From: an uncultured cyanobacterium
GTDB lineage: Bacteria > Cyanobacteriota > Cyanobacteriia > PCC-6307 > Cyanobiaceae
Direction of reading: 5' to 3'
Length of the DNA stretch: 64,000 nt
Assembly (NCBI GenBank): GCA_903917565.1
Contig: CAIXBB010000001.1
Location: forward strand, 186,001-250,000
Positions 1-11,690 of this stretch are shown here, one piece after another. Position numbers and translations under genes: made by a program. The notes under the pieces were generated by a model. The model searched no databases. It was not told the DNA's origin and saw nothing but the letters and a program-made list of their open reading frames with translations. Numbering within the stretch: the first letter of the stretch is position 1; every line of letters starts with the position of its first letter.

Positions 1-1308
1 GCCCACGCTCTGGACCTGGCGCAGGACAAGCCCGATCGTCTCGTTCGGAGCACCCGCCCCGGCGGACATGGCGCTCACAAAGCGGGGTCCATCCACTGTC
101 TGGAGAACGCCGCTGATCGAGCGCACGCCGGTGAGCGTTCCGGTCTTGGCGAAGAACTGTCCATCGAGACTGGTGCCCTTGTAGAGGTTGCGGAGGGTGC
201 CGCGACGACCGGCGATGGCCAGGGAACTGACGTAATCCCTGGAATAGGGGTGGTGGTCCATGCGCAGCAGCAGGGCCACCAGGAAGCGGCTGGTCAGCCG
301 GTTGGAGCGATCCAGGCCACTGCCGTCGGCGATCCTGATCCCCTGCATGGGCAGGCCCTGGTCATTCAACCAAAGGGACTCCTGCCGCGTGGCGCTGGTC
401 ACATCCCAGGTGCCGGCCGCCTGACGCAGCAGCACCTCGGCGGTGAAGTTATGGCTTTCGGTGTTGGCCAGGCTGAGCAGGCCATGCATGGAGGTGGAGG
501 GTTCCTCATGCACCAGCACGGCATCGCTCGGCAGCGGCTGGCGAGCGGAGACCATGGCCAGCTGCACCTGCTGGCCGCTGCCCTGGGCCATGGAACGGCG
601 TAGCAGGGTCTGGAGCCGGGAGGGCGGGTTGCTCACGGCCTCGTCAATCGCGTTGCTTGTGATCGCCAGGCGAGTGATCGGGGCGCCGTAGGCATAGGCC
701 CGATCACCCATGTTCCAGCCACTCGGCCACCAGTTCTGGGAGGCTTCCTCCGCCAGCTCCAGCCGCACGGGGGTGCCGGCCGCCATGGCGAGCTGGGCAA
801 AACGCTGCAGCTGGGGCAGGGCCAGATCGGGGTCCCCCTGACCGATCAGCCGCAAGGTGCCGTCATGCAGCCGCCAAAGCTGGGTGGTGAGCCGGTAGTC
901 GGGACCGAGGCGGTCGAGGGCAAAGGCCGTGCTGACCAGCTTCTGGTTGGAGGCCGGCACCCTGGGCTGCCGGCCGTTGACATCCGCCAGCAGGCGGCCG
1001 CTGCCATCGGCGACGCTGACGCTCCAGCGGGACTGCTCTTCCCCCAGCACCTGGGCCACCTGCCGTTGCAGCGTCGGACAACTGACTTCGCTGGCCAGCT
1101 GCGGGAGGCCCACCGGCGGCGGGGCCGACGGCAAGGAAGCCACGGGCAGGGGCCGCAGGCTTCGACCTGACGGCAGCGCCGGTGTGCTCTGGGCCCAGCC
1201 AGCCGTGGCCAGGGGGATGGAGCCACCGGCGGCCAGGAGCATCGCCATCACCAGCAACGGACGGCGGCGGCGCTGGAGCCAGGCCAACAGGCGGGCGGGC
1301 GATGTCAT
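1..1308 (-). CDS. dacB: D-alanyl-D-alanine carboxypeptidase/endopeptidase, PBP4 (DacB) family, 3' end cut by window
   Basis: Periplasmic penicillin-binding protein that trims or cleaves D-Ala-containing peptidoglycan cross-links. From the ATG at 1308 the frame stays open to base 1 (436 codons), so the last residues lie outside the window. A basic N-terminus and hydrophobic stretch (residues 14-37) form a signal peptide. The three serine-acyltransferase motifs are visible: SxxK as S120-N-Q-K123, SxN as S285-H-N287, and KTG at 388-390. The start lies 1 bp beyond the DUF4330 stop, so the two genes are probably co-transcribed. The family is clear; endo- versus carboxypeptidase activity is not decided by sequence. 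Confidence 0.9.
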   Translation of the reverse strand, partial: MTSPARLLAWLQRRRRPLLVMAMLLAAGGSIPLATAGWAQSTPALPSGRSLRPLPVASLPSAPPPVGLPQLASEVSCPTLQRQVAQVLGEEQSRWSVSVADGSGRLLADVNGRQPRVPASNQKLVSTAFALDRLGPDYRLTTQLWRLHDGTLRLIGQGDPDLALPQLQRFAQLAMAAGTPVRLELAEEASQNWWPSGWNMGDRAYAYGAPITRLAITSNAIDEAVSNPPSRLQTLLRRSMAQGSGQQVQLAMVSARQPLPSDAVLVHEEPSTSMHGLLSLANTESHNFTAEVLLRQAAGTWDVTSATRQESLWLNDQGLPMQGIRIADGSGLDRSNRLTSRFLVALLLRMDHHPYSRDYVSSLAIAGRRGTLRNLYKGTSLDGQFFAKTGTLTGVRSISGVLQTVDGPRFVSAMSAGAGAPNETIGLVLRQVQSVG

Positions 1309-1309
1309 G

Positions 1310-1840
1310 TCAGGAGGTTCGCAGTTTCAGGTCCGTGACGGTGCCGTTGAAGCGGTAGTTGAGGCCCTCCAGTTCCACCGGGGCACCGATCTTGATCGTC
1401 TGGTTGCCGAAGACAACGCCGCCATCGGTGCGCCGTCCCTGCCCCTCAAGGACGAAACGGCCATCGAAGGTGCTGAAGGTCTTCTGGTTGGGATCAGGGG
1501 CACTGACCACCTTCCCGTCGGGGGTGAGGGTGGAGATGATCCGATTGAAGGGAATGATCTGCTTCACCGCCACACTGCCGTGGGGTTGGTTGCGGATCAC
1601 GATCGCCACCTTGCCCTCCTGGCGTGCCTGCTGCAGCAACTCCTGGGGGGCAGCGGCGGGTTCGCCGCGCACATCGACCATCACGGTGACCGGCACGAGG
1701 GCTCCGGTGGCCTGGGCCACAGCGCCACTCAGGCGGGGGCTCCAGATCACGCCTCCGATCGCCAGAAGGGCCGCGGCGGCGGCTCCGAGGTCGACGAAGC
1801 TCCAGGAACGGGTTCGGGGCGAATCGCTGGGCATGGGCAC
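1310..1840 (-). CDS. DUF4330 domain-containing membrane-anchored protein
   Basis: 176-residue protein of unknown function, recognised as the cyanobacterial DUF4330 family. It has a short polar N-terminus, one membrane segment at about residues 14-35 (with the family-typical VDLGA and GGVIWSP context), then a soluble domain that includes VTVMVDVRG at about 51-59. The soluble part is probably extracytoplasmic or luminal. It ends 1 bp before the start of dacB. Nothing in the sequence shows a catalytic site. Confidence 0.8.
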   Translation of the reverse strand: MPMPSDSPRTRSWSFVDLGAAAAALLAIGGVIWSPRLSGAVAQATGALVPVTVMVDVRGEPAAAPQELLQQARQEGKVAIVIRNQPHGSVAVKQIIPFNRIISTLTPDGKVVSAPDPNQKTFSTFDGRFVLEGQGRRTDGGVVFGNQTIKIGAPVELEGLNYRFNGTVTDLKLRTS

Positions 1841-1897
1841 CTGGAAGCCAGCGAAGTGTACGCAGCCTTTCCGGGATGCACCAGCCGGGCCGGAGCG

Positions 1898-2587
1898 TCA
1901 GTTCTGCAGGTCTTCGATCATCTGGCCCAGGGCCCGCAGGTTGCTCCCCAGACCCGCCTCCTCCCGCCCGCTCAGGGCCAGGTCCTGCTGCTCGGCATCG
2001 GGCTTCTGCTCAAAGCGGCTGGCGAGCCGGAAGCCGTCGGGGTCGAGGCGGTAGAGCTCCCACTCGCCCGGATAGGCACAGCGCAGGGCGCGATCGGACT
2101 TCGGCAGCAGGGCATAGGCGGCCTGCCAGCCGGCCAGGAAGCCCTTGCGACGCTGGCGCGCCACGCTGCCGATGCCGATGGCGGCATCCTCCAGGGAGGG
2201 ATTGAGAAGCACCACGGTGTCGCCGTGGCTGCCGCACACTGCCTCCACCAGCTCGTACTCCGGCTGGCTGGCCCCCACCAGCAGCAGCAGCCCCTGGGAG
2301 GGCTTCTCCTGCTGCAACCGCCGCTGGTCGGAGAAACTGCCGATGCGCTCCGCCTGGGCCGGAGCATTCCGGCGTGCCAGGGCGGTGGCACCGGCATCCG
2401 GGAACAACAGCCGCACCTCCGGCCGTTCAGCGATCAATCCCTCCAGCAGGCGCAGCGCCACCGGTAGCAGGCGCAACCCCTCGAAGCGGAACTCCACGGT
2501 CCAGCGACCCTTCGATCCGCCCGCCAGGGCCGCCTGCAGGGCCCCGAGGGCTTCGGCTTCGGCGGTGTGCAGGTCGGCAGGCAGCAT
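1898..2587 (-). CDS. DUF1995 family protein
   Basis: 229-residue soluble protein with features of the cyanobacterial/plastid DUF1995 family, which includes plant LPA3-related proteins linked to photosystem II accumulation. The N-terminal part resembles a nucleotide-binding-like alpha/beta fold: VEFRFEGL near residue 32, then LLFPDAG near 80 and LLLLVGASQPEYELVEAV near 120. No signal peptide or membrane segment is visible. The assignment rests on overall pattern; the role in photosynthesis is inferred from relatives. Confidence 0.7.
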   Translation of the reverse strand: MLPADLHTAEAEALGALQAALAGGSKGRWTVEFRFEGLRLLPVALRLLEGLIAERPEVRLLFPDAGATALARRNAPAQAERIGSFSDQRRLQQEKPSQGLLLLVGASQPEYELVEAVCGSHGDTVVLLNPSLEDAAIGIGSVARQRRKGFLAGWQAAYALLPKSDRALRCAYPGEWELYRLDPDGFRLASRFEQKPDAEQQDLALSGREEAGLGSNLRALGQMIEDLQN

Positions 2588-2613
2588 CGGCTCGCAGCAG
2601 GGCTGATCGGACC

Positions 2614-3846
2614 TTACCCAGGCGATACCGCCAGGTTGCGGCGTGCCTGCTCCAGGGCCGCAGGCAGGCCGGCCAGGTCCGCCGGGGTGATCCAGGGCCC
2701 TAGGCTGACCCGCAGGCCGCTGGAGGCCTCCTCGGGTGGATACCCCATGGCGAGCAGAACGGCACTGGCGCCCGGTGCCCCTGAGCCTGTCGCCGTAGCC
2801 CCACTGGTGCAGGCCGAACCACTGCTCACGGCATAGCCCAGGCGGGCCAGCTCCCGCACCAGCCTCCGACCACTCACCGGTCGGTCCTTGGCAGAGGTCA
2901 CCAGCAGGCTGATGTGATGGGGAAGGCGCCCGCTGGGATCGTCCGGGTCAGGTCCGCTGAGGCGCACCCCCTCCAGCCGGAGCAGCTCGTCCAGCAGACG
3001 ATCCCGCAGCGGCCCCATCGGATCCTGGCCTTCATGGGCCGCAAGCCGCCGTTCGGCCAGCTCAAGGGCCGTTGCGAAACCCGCCACCAGAGCGACAGGC
3101 TCGGTGCCTCCGCGTCGCCCGCCCTCCTGCACACCGGCGATCAGGGGTTCCAGCCGGATCCCGCGCCGCACCAGCAGGGCCCCGACACCGCGGGGCCCCT
3201 GAAGCTTGTGGGCCGCGCAGCTGAGCAGATCCACAGGCAAGCGGCTGAAGTCAATGCTTCGGTGGCCCACCACCTGTACGGCGTCCACATGGAGCAGAAC
3301 CCCGGCCTGACGACAGAGCTGACCGATCACGGTGATCGGCTGAAGCGTGCCCACTTCGCTCTGGCCCCAGAGGATGGACACCAGACGGGTCGGCGGGTGA
3401 AGCAGTGCCTGGAGAGCCTCCAGGTCCACCACACCGCGGCGATCCACCGGCAGGAGTTGCGCATCCCAGCCCCGCCGAGCCATGGCGTCGGCAGCGGCGT
3501 AGCTGGCGGGATGTTCCACCGCCGAGAGCAGCACCCTCCCTGGCTCCAGGGAGCCGGCGCAGCCGATCAGGGCGGTGTGGATCGCTTCGCTGCCCCCCGA
3601 GACAAGCATCAGCTCCTCGCTGGCGCAGCCCAGCCTTGAAGCAAGAGCCTGGCGGTCGCGCTCCAGACGGTCGGCCGCCGCCAGGCCGAAGCCATGCAGG
3701 CTGGAGGGATTGGCCCAGGCTTCCCGATGGGCGACCTCCATGGCTTCCAGCACCTCCGTCGCCGGGGGACTGGTGGCGCAGGCGTCGAGGTAGATCTCAG
3801 GGGAGGGCCTGGCCGTTCCACGGGCCTCAGGGAGCGGCGGGTTCAT
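2614..3846 (-). CDS. cysteine desulfurase, NifS/IscS-type aminotransferase class V
   Basis: PLP enzyme taking sulfur from cysteine for Fe-S or thio-cofactor assembly. The chosen ATG at 3846 gives 410 residues beginning MNPPLPEARG; a longer in-frame start at 3912 would extend further into dapF. Visible features are the N-terminal substrate loop YLDACATSPP, the PLP-lysine region AAHKLQGPRGVG, and the mobile catalytic Cys loop SSGSACTSGA. The loop reads DACATSP where most relatives have DNAATTP. It overlaps the 3' end of dapF by 20 bp, implying co-transcription. The exact paralogue (IscS, NifS or a specialised desulfurase) is not settled. Confidence 0.88.
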   Translation of the reverse strand: MNPPLPEARGTARPSPEIYLDACATSPPATEVLEAMEVAHREAWANPSSLHGFGLAAADRLERDRQALASRLGCASEELMLVSGGSEAIHTALIGCAGSLEPGRVLLSAVEHPASYAAADAMARRGWDAQLLPVDRRGVVDLEALQALLHPPTRLVSILWGQSEVGTLQPITVIGQLCRQAGVLLHVDAVQVVGHRSIDFSRLPVDLLSCAAHKLQGPRGVGALLVRRGIRLEPLIAGVQEGGRRGGTEPVALVAGFATALELAERRLAAHEGQDPMGPLRDRLLDELLRLEGVRLSGPDPDDPSGRLPHHISLLVTSAKDRPVSGRRLVRELARLGYAVSSGSACTSGATATGSGAPGASAVLLAMGYPPEEASSGLRVSLGPWITPADLAGLPAALEQARRNLAVSPG

Positions 3847-4960
3847 CACGGGAGAGGCGTCCCCGGGTGCGGGATTCCAGGGACTCGCCGGCCAGGGCCA
3901 CCAGGTCATCAAGGGAGCGACCCTCCAGCAGGGCCGTGACGCGGGCCCGGGCGTCGGCGCTGGCGCAGGCCCCGGGGCGAAGGCAGCCGTTCACGCACGC
4001 CGTGGCGCAATCGATGGAGGCAGGCGCCGGAATGGCCTCGGCCACCACCGGCTCGGTCATGTCTGCGGCGGGGGGGGCTGCTGGGGCAGGGCCGAACAGG
4101 GAGGGGGCCACCACCCCGTCGAACACCGCCTCAGCGGGACCGGTCATGATGACGTGGCCGCTGGCCTCGTCCCAGTGGATCTCCAGTGGCCCCCCCGGCA
4201 GATCCACCCGGGCGTGGCGGTCGGAAAGACCCAGCAGATGGCAGGCCACCAGAGTGGCGCACGCACCGGTGCCACAGGCCAGGGTGGGCCCGGCCCCCCG
4301 CTCCCAGACGCGCATCACCAGATGGTCGGGGGCCATCACCTGGACGAAGTGGACGTTGGTGCGGGCCGGAAAGGCCTCGTGCACCTCCAGCGCGGCGCCA
4401 AGGGTCTCCAGATCGATCACCGACACGTCGTCCACCGGCACCACGGCATGGGGATTGCCCATGCCGGCGGCCGCCACCGCCAGGGGCTGACCCAGCACCT
4501 CGAGCAGACCCACCGGCAGCCCCTCCACCCCCACGGCCAGGCCGGTGGGAATGGTGTCCGGCGCCAGGAACGGGGCGCCCATGTCGACACGAATGCGCCC
4601 GTCTTCAGCCAGGGCCGGCACGATGCGACCGGCCAGGGTCTCGACCTCCCAGCGGCGGGGGGCGACGTCGCCGTCGCTGTCTGCCAGGAAGCGGGCCAGA
4701 CAGCGGATGCCGTTGCCGCACATCTCCGGCTCCGTGCCATCGGCGTTGAAGATCCGCATCCGCAGTTCCCCGCCCTCCCGGGGGGGCAGAGCCAGGATCA
4801 CGCCATCGCCTCCGACCCCGAAGCGCCGGTCGCAGAGCCGTTGCACCCGCTCGGGGGTCAATCCGAGTGTGTCCTCAGAATCCCCTAAGCTGCGGCCGTC
4901 AAGCAGCAAGAAGTCATTCCCCAGACCCTGGTATTTGCTGAATGGGAGCACCTGGAGCAC
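3827..4960 (-). CDS. dapF: diaminopimelate epimerase with extra C-terminal Cys-rich tail
   Basis: Converts LL- to meso-diaminopimelate for lysine and peptidoglycan synthesis. Both catalytic-cysteine regions are present: MCGNGIRC and LACGTGACAT. The GTG at 4960 is preferred because homology begins at once with LPFSKYQGLGNDF; an in-frame ATG at 5035 would run back over the divergent hfq start. The normal DapF end (MTGPAEAVFDG) is followed by roughly 80 more residues: a Pro/Ala linker, a cluster of four cysteines (about CATACVNGCLRPGAC), and a helical-looking SLDDLVALAGESLESR segment. That tail is not part of the epimerase fold. Confidence 0.93.
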   Translation of the reverse strand: MLQVLPFSKYQGLGNDFLLLDGRSLGDSEDTLGLTPERVQRLCDRRFGVGGDGVILALPPREGGELRMRIFNADGTEPEMCGNGIRCLARFLADSDGDVAPRRWEVETLAGRIVPALAEDGRIRVDMGAPFLAPDTIPTGLAVGVEGLPVGLLEVLGQPLAVAAAGMGNPHAVVPVDDVSVIDLETLGAALEVHEAFPARTNVHFVQVMAPDHLVMRVWERGAGPTLACGTGACATLVACHLLGLSDRHARVDLPGGPLEIHWDEASGHVIMTGPAEAVFDGVVAPSLFGPAPAAPPAADMTEPVVAEAIPAPASIDCATACVNGCLRPGACASADARARVTALLEGRSLDDLVALAGESLESRTRGRLSRDEPAAP

Positions 4961-4994
4961 CGTTCCGTATGTCCTGGAGGTTGGGGTCGATCCT

Positions 4995-5234
4995 ATGCAG
5001 AGTTTCTTTGAACGACGGGGGCCCAAGCTCGACACGACCCTGCCCAGTGTGCGCCATGTTCAGGAGCTGATTCGCATCCGCACCCCCGTGAGCGTCATGC
5101 TGCTTTCCGGCCAGGAGTGTGATGGCATCATCCGTTGGCAGGACAGTCATTTCCTGGCGATGAGCACCGAGCCCGGCACGCCGTTGCTGCTGATCAGCCT
5201 GACGGCGATCGCCTCGCTGCGTGCCCTGACCTGA
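4995..5234 (+). CDS. hfq: Hfq-like Sm-fold protein, cyanobacterial type
   Basis: 79-residue protein with the Sm-like order: N-terminal helix (VRHVQELIRIRTPVSV), Sm1-type strands with LLSGQECDGIIRW, and a short Sm2 part. Cyanobacterial Hfq is a divergent hexamer known to bind RNA poorly and, in Synechocystis, to act in motility through the pilus ATPase. The ATG at 4995 gives the expected small size; the open frame reaches further upstream but that part overlaps dapF. It is divergent from dapF with 34 bp between the starts, and followed 45 bp later by leuS. Confidence 0.82.
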   Translation: MQSFFERRGPKLDTTLPSVRHVQELIRIRTPVSVMLLSGQECDGIIRWQDSHFLAMSTEPGTPLLLISLTAIASLRALT

Positions 5235-5279
5235 GCCACCCATGGGCTGTGACACGATCACTCCCACCCCATACGGCCC

Positions 5280-7904
5280 GTGACAGAACCCTCCCGCTAC
5301 CGGCCCGAGACGATCGAGCAGCGCTGGCAGCTGCAGTGGGAGCAGCTGGGACTCCACGCCACGCCTGACCTCGACGGCGTCGCCGACGACCCCTACTACG
5401 CCCTGTCGATGTTCCCCTACCCATCGGGGAGCCTCCACATGGGCCACGTCCGCAATTACGTGATCACGGATGTGATCGCCCGGGCGGCCAGGCTTCGGGG
5501 ATACCAGGTGCTTCACCCCATGGGCTGGGATGCCTTCGGGCTGCCGGCGGAGAACGCGGCCATTGAACGGGGCGTTGACCCGGGGGACTGGACCGACCGG
5601 AACATCGCCCAGATGCGGGAGCAGCTCAAGCGCCTGGGCCTTTCGATCGACTGGGACCGGGAGGTGGCCACCTGCCATGCCGACTATTACCGCTGGACCC
5701 AGTGGCTGTTCCTCCAGTTCCTCGATGCCGGCCTGGCCTACCGCAAGGAGGCGACGGTCAACTGGGACCCGATCGACCAGACGGTGCTGGCCAACGAGCA
5801 GGTGGATGCCGAGGGGCGCTCCTGGCGTTCCGGCGCCCAGGTGGAGAAGCGCCGGCTCCGCCAGTGGTTCCTGAGGATCACCGCCTACGCCGATGCCCTG
5901 CTCGACGATCTCCCCTCCCTGCAGGGCTGGCCGGAGCGGGTGCGCACGATGCAGGCCAACTGGATCGGCCGCTCCCTCGGCGCCGAGCTCACCTTCACGG
6001 CAGAAACCGGTGCCGACATCACCGTCTTCACCACCAGGCCCGACACGATCTACGGGGCCACCTACGTGGTGCTGGCTCCGGAGCATCCCCTGGTGGCCGA
6101 GCTGACCACGGACGAGTGTCGCCTTTCCGTGGCCGCCTTCTGTGATCTGGTCAGCCGCCAGAGCGAGCAGGAGCGGATGGCCGAGGACCGGCCCAAGCGG
6201 GGGGTGCCCATCGGCGCCTGGGTCCGCAATCCCGCCAGCGGCGAGGTCATTCCCGTCTGGATCGCCGACTACGTGCTGGCCGACTACGGCACCGGCGCCG
6301 TGATGGGGGTCCCGGCCCACGACCAGCGCGACTTCACCTTTGCCCGCCAGTACGCGCTGCCGGTGCGGCGGGTGGTGATCCCCGAGGGTTCCGACCCCCA
6401 CGCCTACGAAGGCCAGGCCTGGACCGAAGGCGGCGTGTTGATCGCCTCCGGCCCCTTCGACGGTCTGACCACCGCCAAGGCCAAAACCAGCATCGTCGCC
6501 AGCGCCGAAGAGCAGGGCTGGGGGCAGGGCCGGGTGCAATATCGGCTGCGCGACTGGCTGATCTCCCGCCAGCGCTACTGGGGCTGCCCCATCCCCGTGA
6601 TCCACTGTGACGCCTGCGGCGTGGTGCCGGTCCCCGTGGACCAGCTGCCGGTGGAACTGCCCCGGGACATCCCCTTGAGCGGCAAGGGGGGCAATCCCCT
6701 GGCGCGGCTTGAATCTTGGCTGACCGTGCCCTGCCCCAGCTGTGGCGCCCCCGCCCAGCGGGAGACCGACACGATGGACACCTTCATGTGCTCGTCCTGG
6801 TACTACCTGCGCTTCAGCGACCCCCACAACAGCGAGCGGCCGTTCGTCCGCGGCGCCGTCGACCGCTGGTTGCCCGTGGATCAGTACGTGGGCGGCATCG
6901 AGCACGCCATCCTGCACCTGCTCTATTCCCGCTTCTTCACCAAGGTGCTGCGGGACCGGGGGCTGCTGGGCTTCTCCGAACCCTTCGCCCGCCTGCTCAC
7001 CCAGGGCATGGTGCAGGGCATCACCTACCGCAACGCCCACACCGGGCAGTACGTGGCGCCGGCCCAGGTGGACGACCCCAACGACCCCCGTGATCCCATC
7101 AGTGGCGAGGTGCTGGAGGTGTTCTACGAGAAGATGTCCAAGTCGAAGCACAACGGGGTGGATCCGGCGGTGGTGATCGACCGCTACGGCGCCGACACGG
7201 CCCGCATGTTCATCCTGTTCAAGGCACCGCCTGAGAAGGATCTGGAGTGGGACGACGCCGATGTGGAAGGCCAGTACCGGTTCCTGCAGCGCCTCTGGCG
7301 CCTGGTGGACGGGGCCCAGGGCAGGGGGCTGTGCCTTTCCGGGCCGGGCCTGCAGCCCGCCAAGGGGCTCGATCCCGCCACCCTCAGCGACGGGGAGAAG
7401 GACCTGCGGCGCGCTGTGCACACCGCCATCGCCGCCATCAGCGAAGACCTGGAGGGGGAGCTCCAGCTCAACACCGCCGTCTCGGAGCTGATGAAGCTCA
7501 GCAATGCCCTGGCCGCCTATCTCGACACGGCCAGCCCAGCGGTGGGCAGCGAGGCGCTCTCCACCCTGCTGATCCTGCTGGCCCCCTTCGCGCCCCACCT
7601 GGCCGAGGAACTCTGGCAAAGGCTCCATGGCCGCGAGGATGGGGCGATCGTCGCGGCCGAAGCGAGTGTGCATCGCCAGCGCTGGCCCGTCGTTGATCCA
7701 GCCGCCCTGGTGCGCGACACCATCCCCCTGGTGATCCAGGTGAAGGGAAAGATGCGAGGCAGCCTGGAGGTTCCCGCCGACGCCGATGCGGCCACCCTGG
7801 AGCGGCTGGCCCTGGAGAGCGAGGTGGCCCAGCGCTGGCTGGAGGGTCAGCCCCCCAGGCGGGTGATCGTGGTGCCCGGCAAGCTGGTCAATCTGGTGCC
7901 CTGA
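5280..7904 (+). CDS. leuS: leucyl-tRNA synthetase
   Basis: 874-residue cytoplasmic class I aminoacyl-tRNA synthetase charging tRNA-Leu. The HIGH signature is HMGH at residues 53-56, in a [14 protein letters not shown] context; KMSKS is at 618-622. Between them lie the editing domain ([20 protein letters not shown], about 240-260) and a zinc-like segment with CDACG and CPSCGAP. Length is normal for bacterial LeuRS. The start is GTG at 5280, since homology starts within the first residues. A 1028-codon frame open on the opposite strand is a shadow caused by high GC. Confidence 0.98.
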   Translation: MTEPSRYRPETIEQRWQLQWEQLGLHATPDLDGVADDPYYALSMFPYPSGSLHMGHVRNYVITDVIARAARLRGYQVLHPMGWDAFGLPAENAAIERGVDPGDWTDRNIAQMREQLKRLGLSIDWDREVATCHADYYRWTQWLFLQFLDAGLAYRKEATVNWDPIDQTVLANEQVDAEGRSWRSGAQVEKRRLRQWFLRITAYADALLDDLPSLQGWPERVRTMQANWIGRSLGAELTFTAETGADITVFTTRPDTIYGATYVVLAPEHPLVAELTTDECRLSVAAFCDLVSRQSEQERMAEDRPKRGVPIGAWVRNPASGEVIPVWIADYVLADYGTGAVMGVPAHDQRDFTFARQYALPVRRVVIPEGSDPHAYEGQAWTEGGVLIASGPFDGLTTAKAKTSIVASAEEQGWGQGRVQYRLRDWLISRQRYWGCPIPVIHCDACGVVPVPVDQLPVELPRDIPLSGKGGNPLARLESWLTVPCPSCGAPAQRETDTMDTFMCSSWYYLRFSDPHNSERPFVRGAVDRWLPVDQYVGGIEHAILHLLYSRFFTKVLRDRGLLGFSEPFARLLTQGMVQGITYRNAHTGQYVAPAQVDDPNDPRDPISGEVLEVFYEKMSKSKHNGVDPAVVIDRYGADTARMFILFKAPPEKDLEWDDADVEGQYRFLQRLWRLVDGAQGRGLCLSGPGLQPAKGLDPATLSDGEKDLRRAVHTAIAAISEDLEGELQLNTAVSELMKLSNALAAYLDTASPAVGSEALSTLLILLAPFAPHLAEELWQRLHGREDGAIVAAEASVHRQRWPVVDPAALVRDTIPLVIQVKGKMRGSLEVPADADAATLERLALESEVAQRWLEGQPPRRVIVVPGKLVNLVP

Positions 7905-7923
7905 GGGCCTACAGGCTGCGTCC

Positions 7924-8766
7924 TCAGGCCAGCAGGGCGGCCGCGTGGTGACGCAGGTGGTCGTCGATGAAGCTGGCGATAAAGAAGTAACTGTGGTCAT
8001 AGCCCTCCTGGTAGCGCAGCTGCAGGGGGTGACCCGCCGCTGCCGCCGCCGCCGCCAGGTCGGCGGGCCTCAGCTGGCTGTGAAGGAATGGGTCGGCGAG
8101 GCCCTGATCCACCAGCAGGGGCAGCCGCTCCGCCGCTGAGGGGAGCAGAAGGGTGGCATCCCAGGCGGTCCAGGCCCGCTGATCCGGGCCCAGGTAGGCC
8201 CCGAAGGCCTTCTGGCCCCACGGACACGCGCAGGGGTGGCAGATGGGGGCCAACGCGGACACCGAGAGGTAACGGCCCGGGTGCCGCAGGGCCGCGACCA
8301 GGGCGCCGTGCCCCCCCATGGAATGGCCACTGATGCCACGGGCCTGGCCCAGGGGCAGGTGGGCTTCCAGCAGGGTGGGCAGTTCCTCCACCACATAGCT
8401 GTGCATCCGGTAATGGCGGTCCCAGGGGGATGTGGTGGCATCCACGTAGAAACCCGCGCCATGGCCCAGATCCCAGCCGCCCTCTGGATCCGTGGGCACC
8501 GCCGCACCCCTGGGGCTGGTGTCAGGGGCCACCAGGGCCAGGCCGAGGCTGGCGGCGAGGCGATGGGCCCCGCCCTTCTGCATGACGTTCTCGTCGGTGC
8601 AGGTGAGGCCCGACAGCCAGTAGAGGGCGGGGACCAGGGCCCCGGCGAGGGCCTGGGGGGGCAGGAACACCGCGAAGGTCGCTGCAGCATTGAGCTGGGT
8701 CGACAGGTGCCTGTAACGGCTGTGCAGACCGCCGAAACTGCGGTTCTCGCTGAGCAGCTCGAGCAT
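7924..8766 (-). CDS. fghA: S-formylglutathione hydrolase
   Basis: Serine esterase hydrolysing S-formylglutathione to formate and glutathione, the second step of glutathione-dependent formaldehyde removal. With ATG at 8766 it has 280 residues, normal for the family. The nucleophile elbow is GHSMGG (S149); an Asp in DQGLADPF and a His in GYDHSYFF complete the likely triad. An LTCTDENV segment near residue 54 is typical of the family. The open frame extends upstream over frmA, but that part has no homology. It lies 17 bp downstream of frmA on the same strand, forming a two-gene detoxification unit. Confidence 0.95.
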   Translation of the reverse strand: MLELLSENRSFGGLHSRYRHLSTQLNAAATFAVFLPPQALAGALVPALYWLSGLTCTDENVMQKGGAHRLAASLGLALVAPDTSPRGAAVPTDPEGGWDLGHGAGFYVDATTSPWDRHYRMHSYVVEELPTLLEAHLPLGQARGISGHSMGGHGALVAALRHPGRYLSVSALAPICHPCACPWGQKAFGAYLGPDQRAWTAWDATLLLPSAAERLPLLVDQGLADPFLHSQLRPADLAAAAAAAGHPLQLRYQEGYDHSYFFIASFIDDHLRHHAAALLA

Positions 8767-8783
8767 GGGGCCGACCTCGGCGT

Positions 8784-11517
<2,734 letters not shown>

Positions 11518-11660
11518 GGCTCCTGGGACGCCGTGACGGGCCCATGAACCGTATCCATCCTCCTCCGTGTTCGGCAAGCGGATCGGCGGATGCGGGGCTT
11601 CCCCCACAGGGTCCAGCGGCAGGAGCGCCCCAAAGGGAAAGAAAATCCGGAATTGTTCGT

Positions 11661-11666
11661 TACAAT
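11661..11666 (+). promoter_or_regulatory. possible -10 element upstream of the unknown gene at 11691
   Basis: TACAAT at 11661-11666 sits in the only AT-rich stretch between divergent pgi and the gene starting near 11691. It matches the sigma-70 type -10 box in five of six positions. No clear -35 box is seen. If this is the real promoter, transcription starts near 11673, which rules out the in-frame ATG at 11544 as the start codon. Confidence 0.35.
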
Positions 11667-11690
11667 CCATCTAAAGATCCACGTTTTTGC

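Noticed and set aside
929-2467. 512-codon plus-strand frame across dacB, DUF4330 and DUF1995
   Set aside because: Low-complexity shadow running through three real minus-strand genes.
4914-8000. 1028-codon open frame on the minus strand opposite leuS
   Set aside because: It mirrors leuS through high GC at third positions, is Gly/His/Gln-rich, has no recognisable domain, and leuS is unquestionable.
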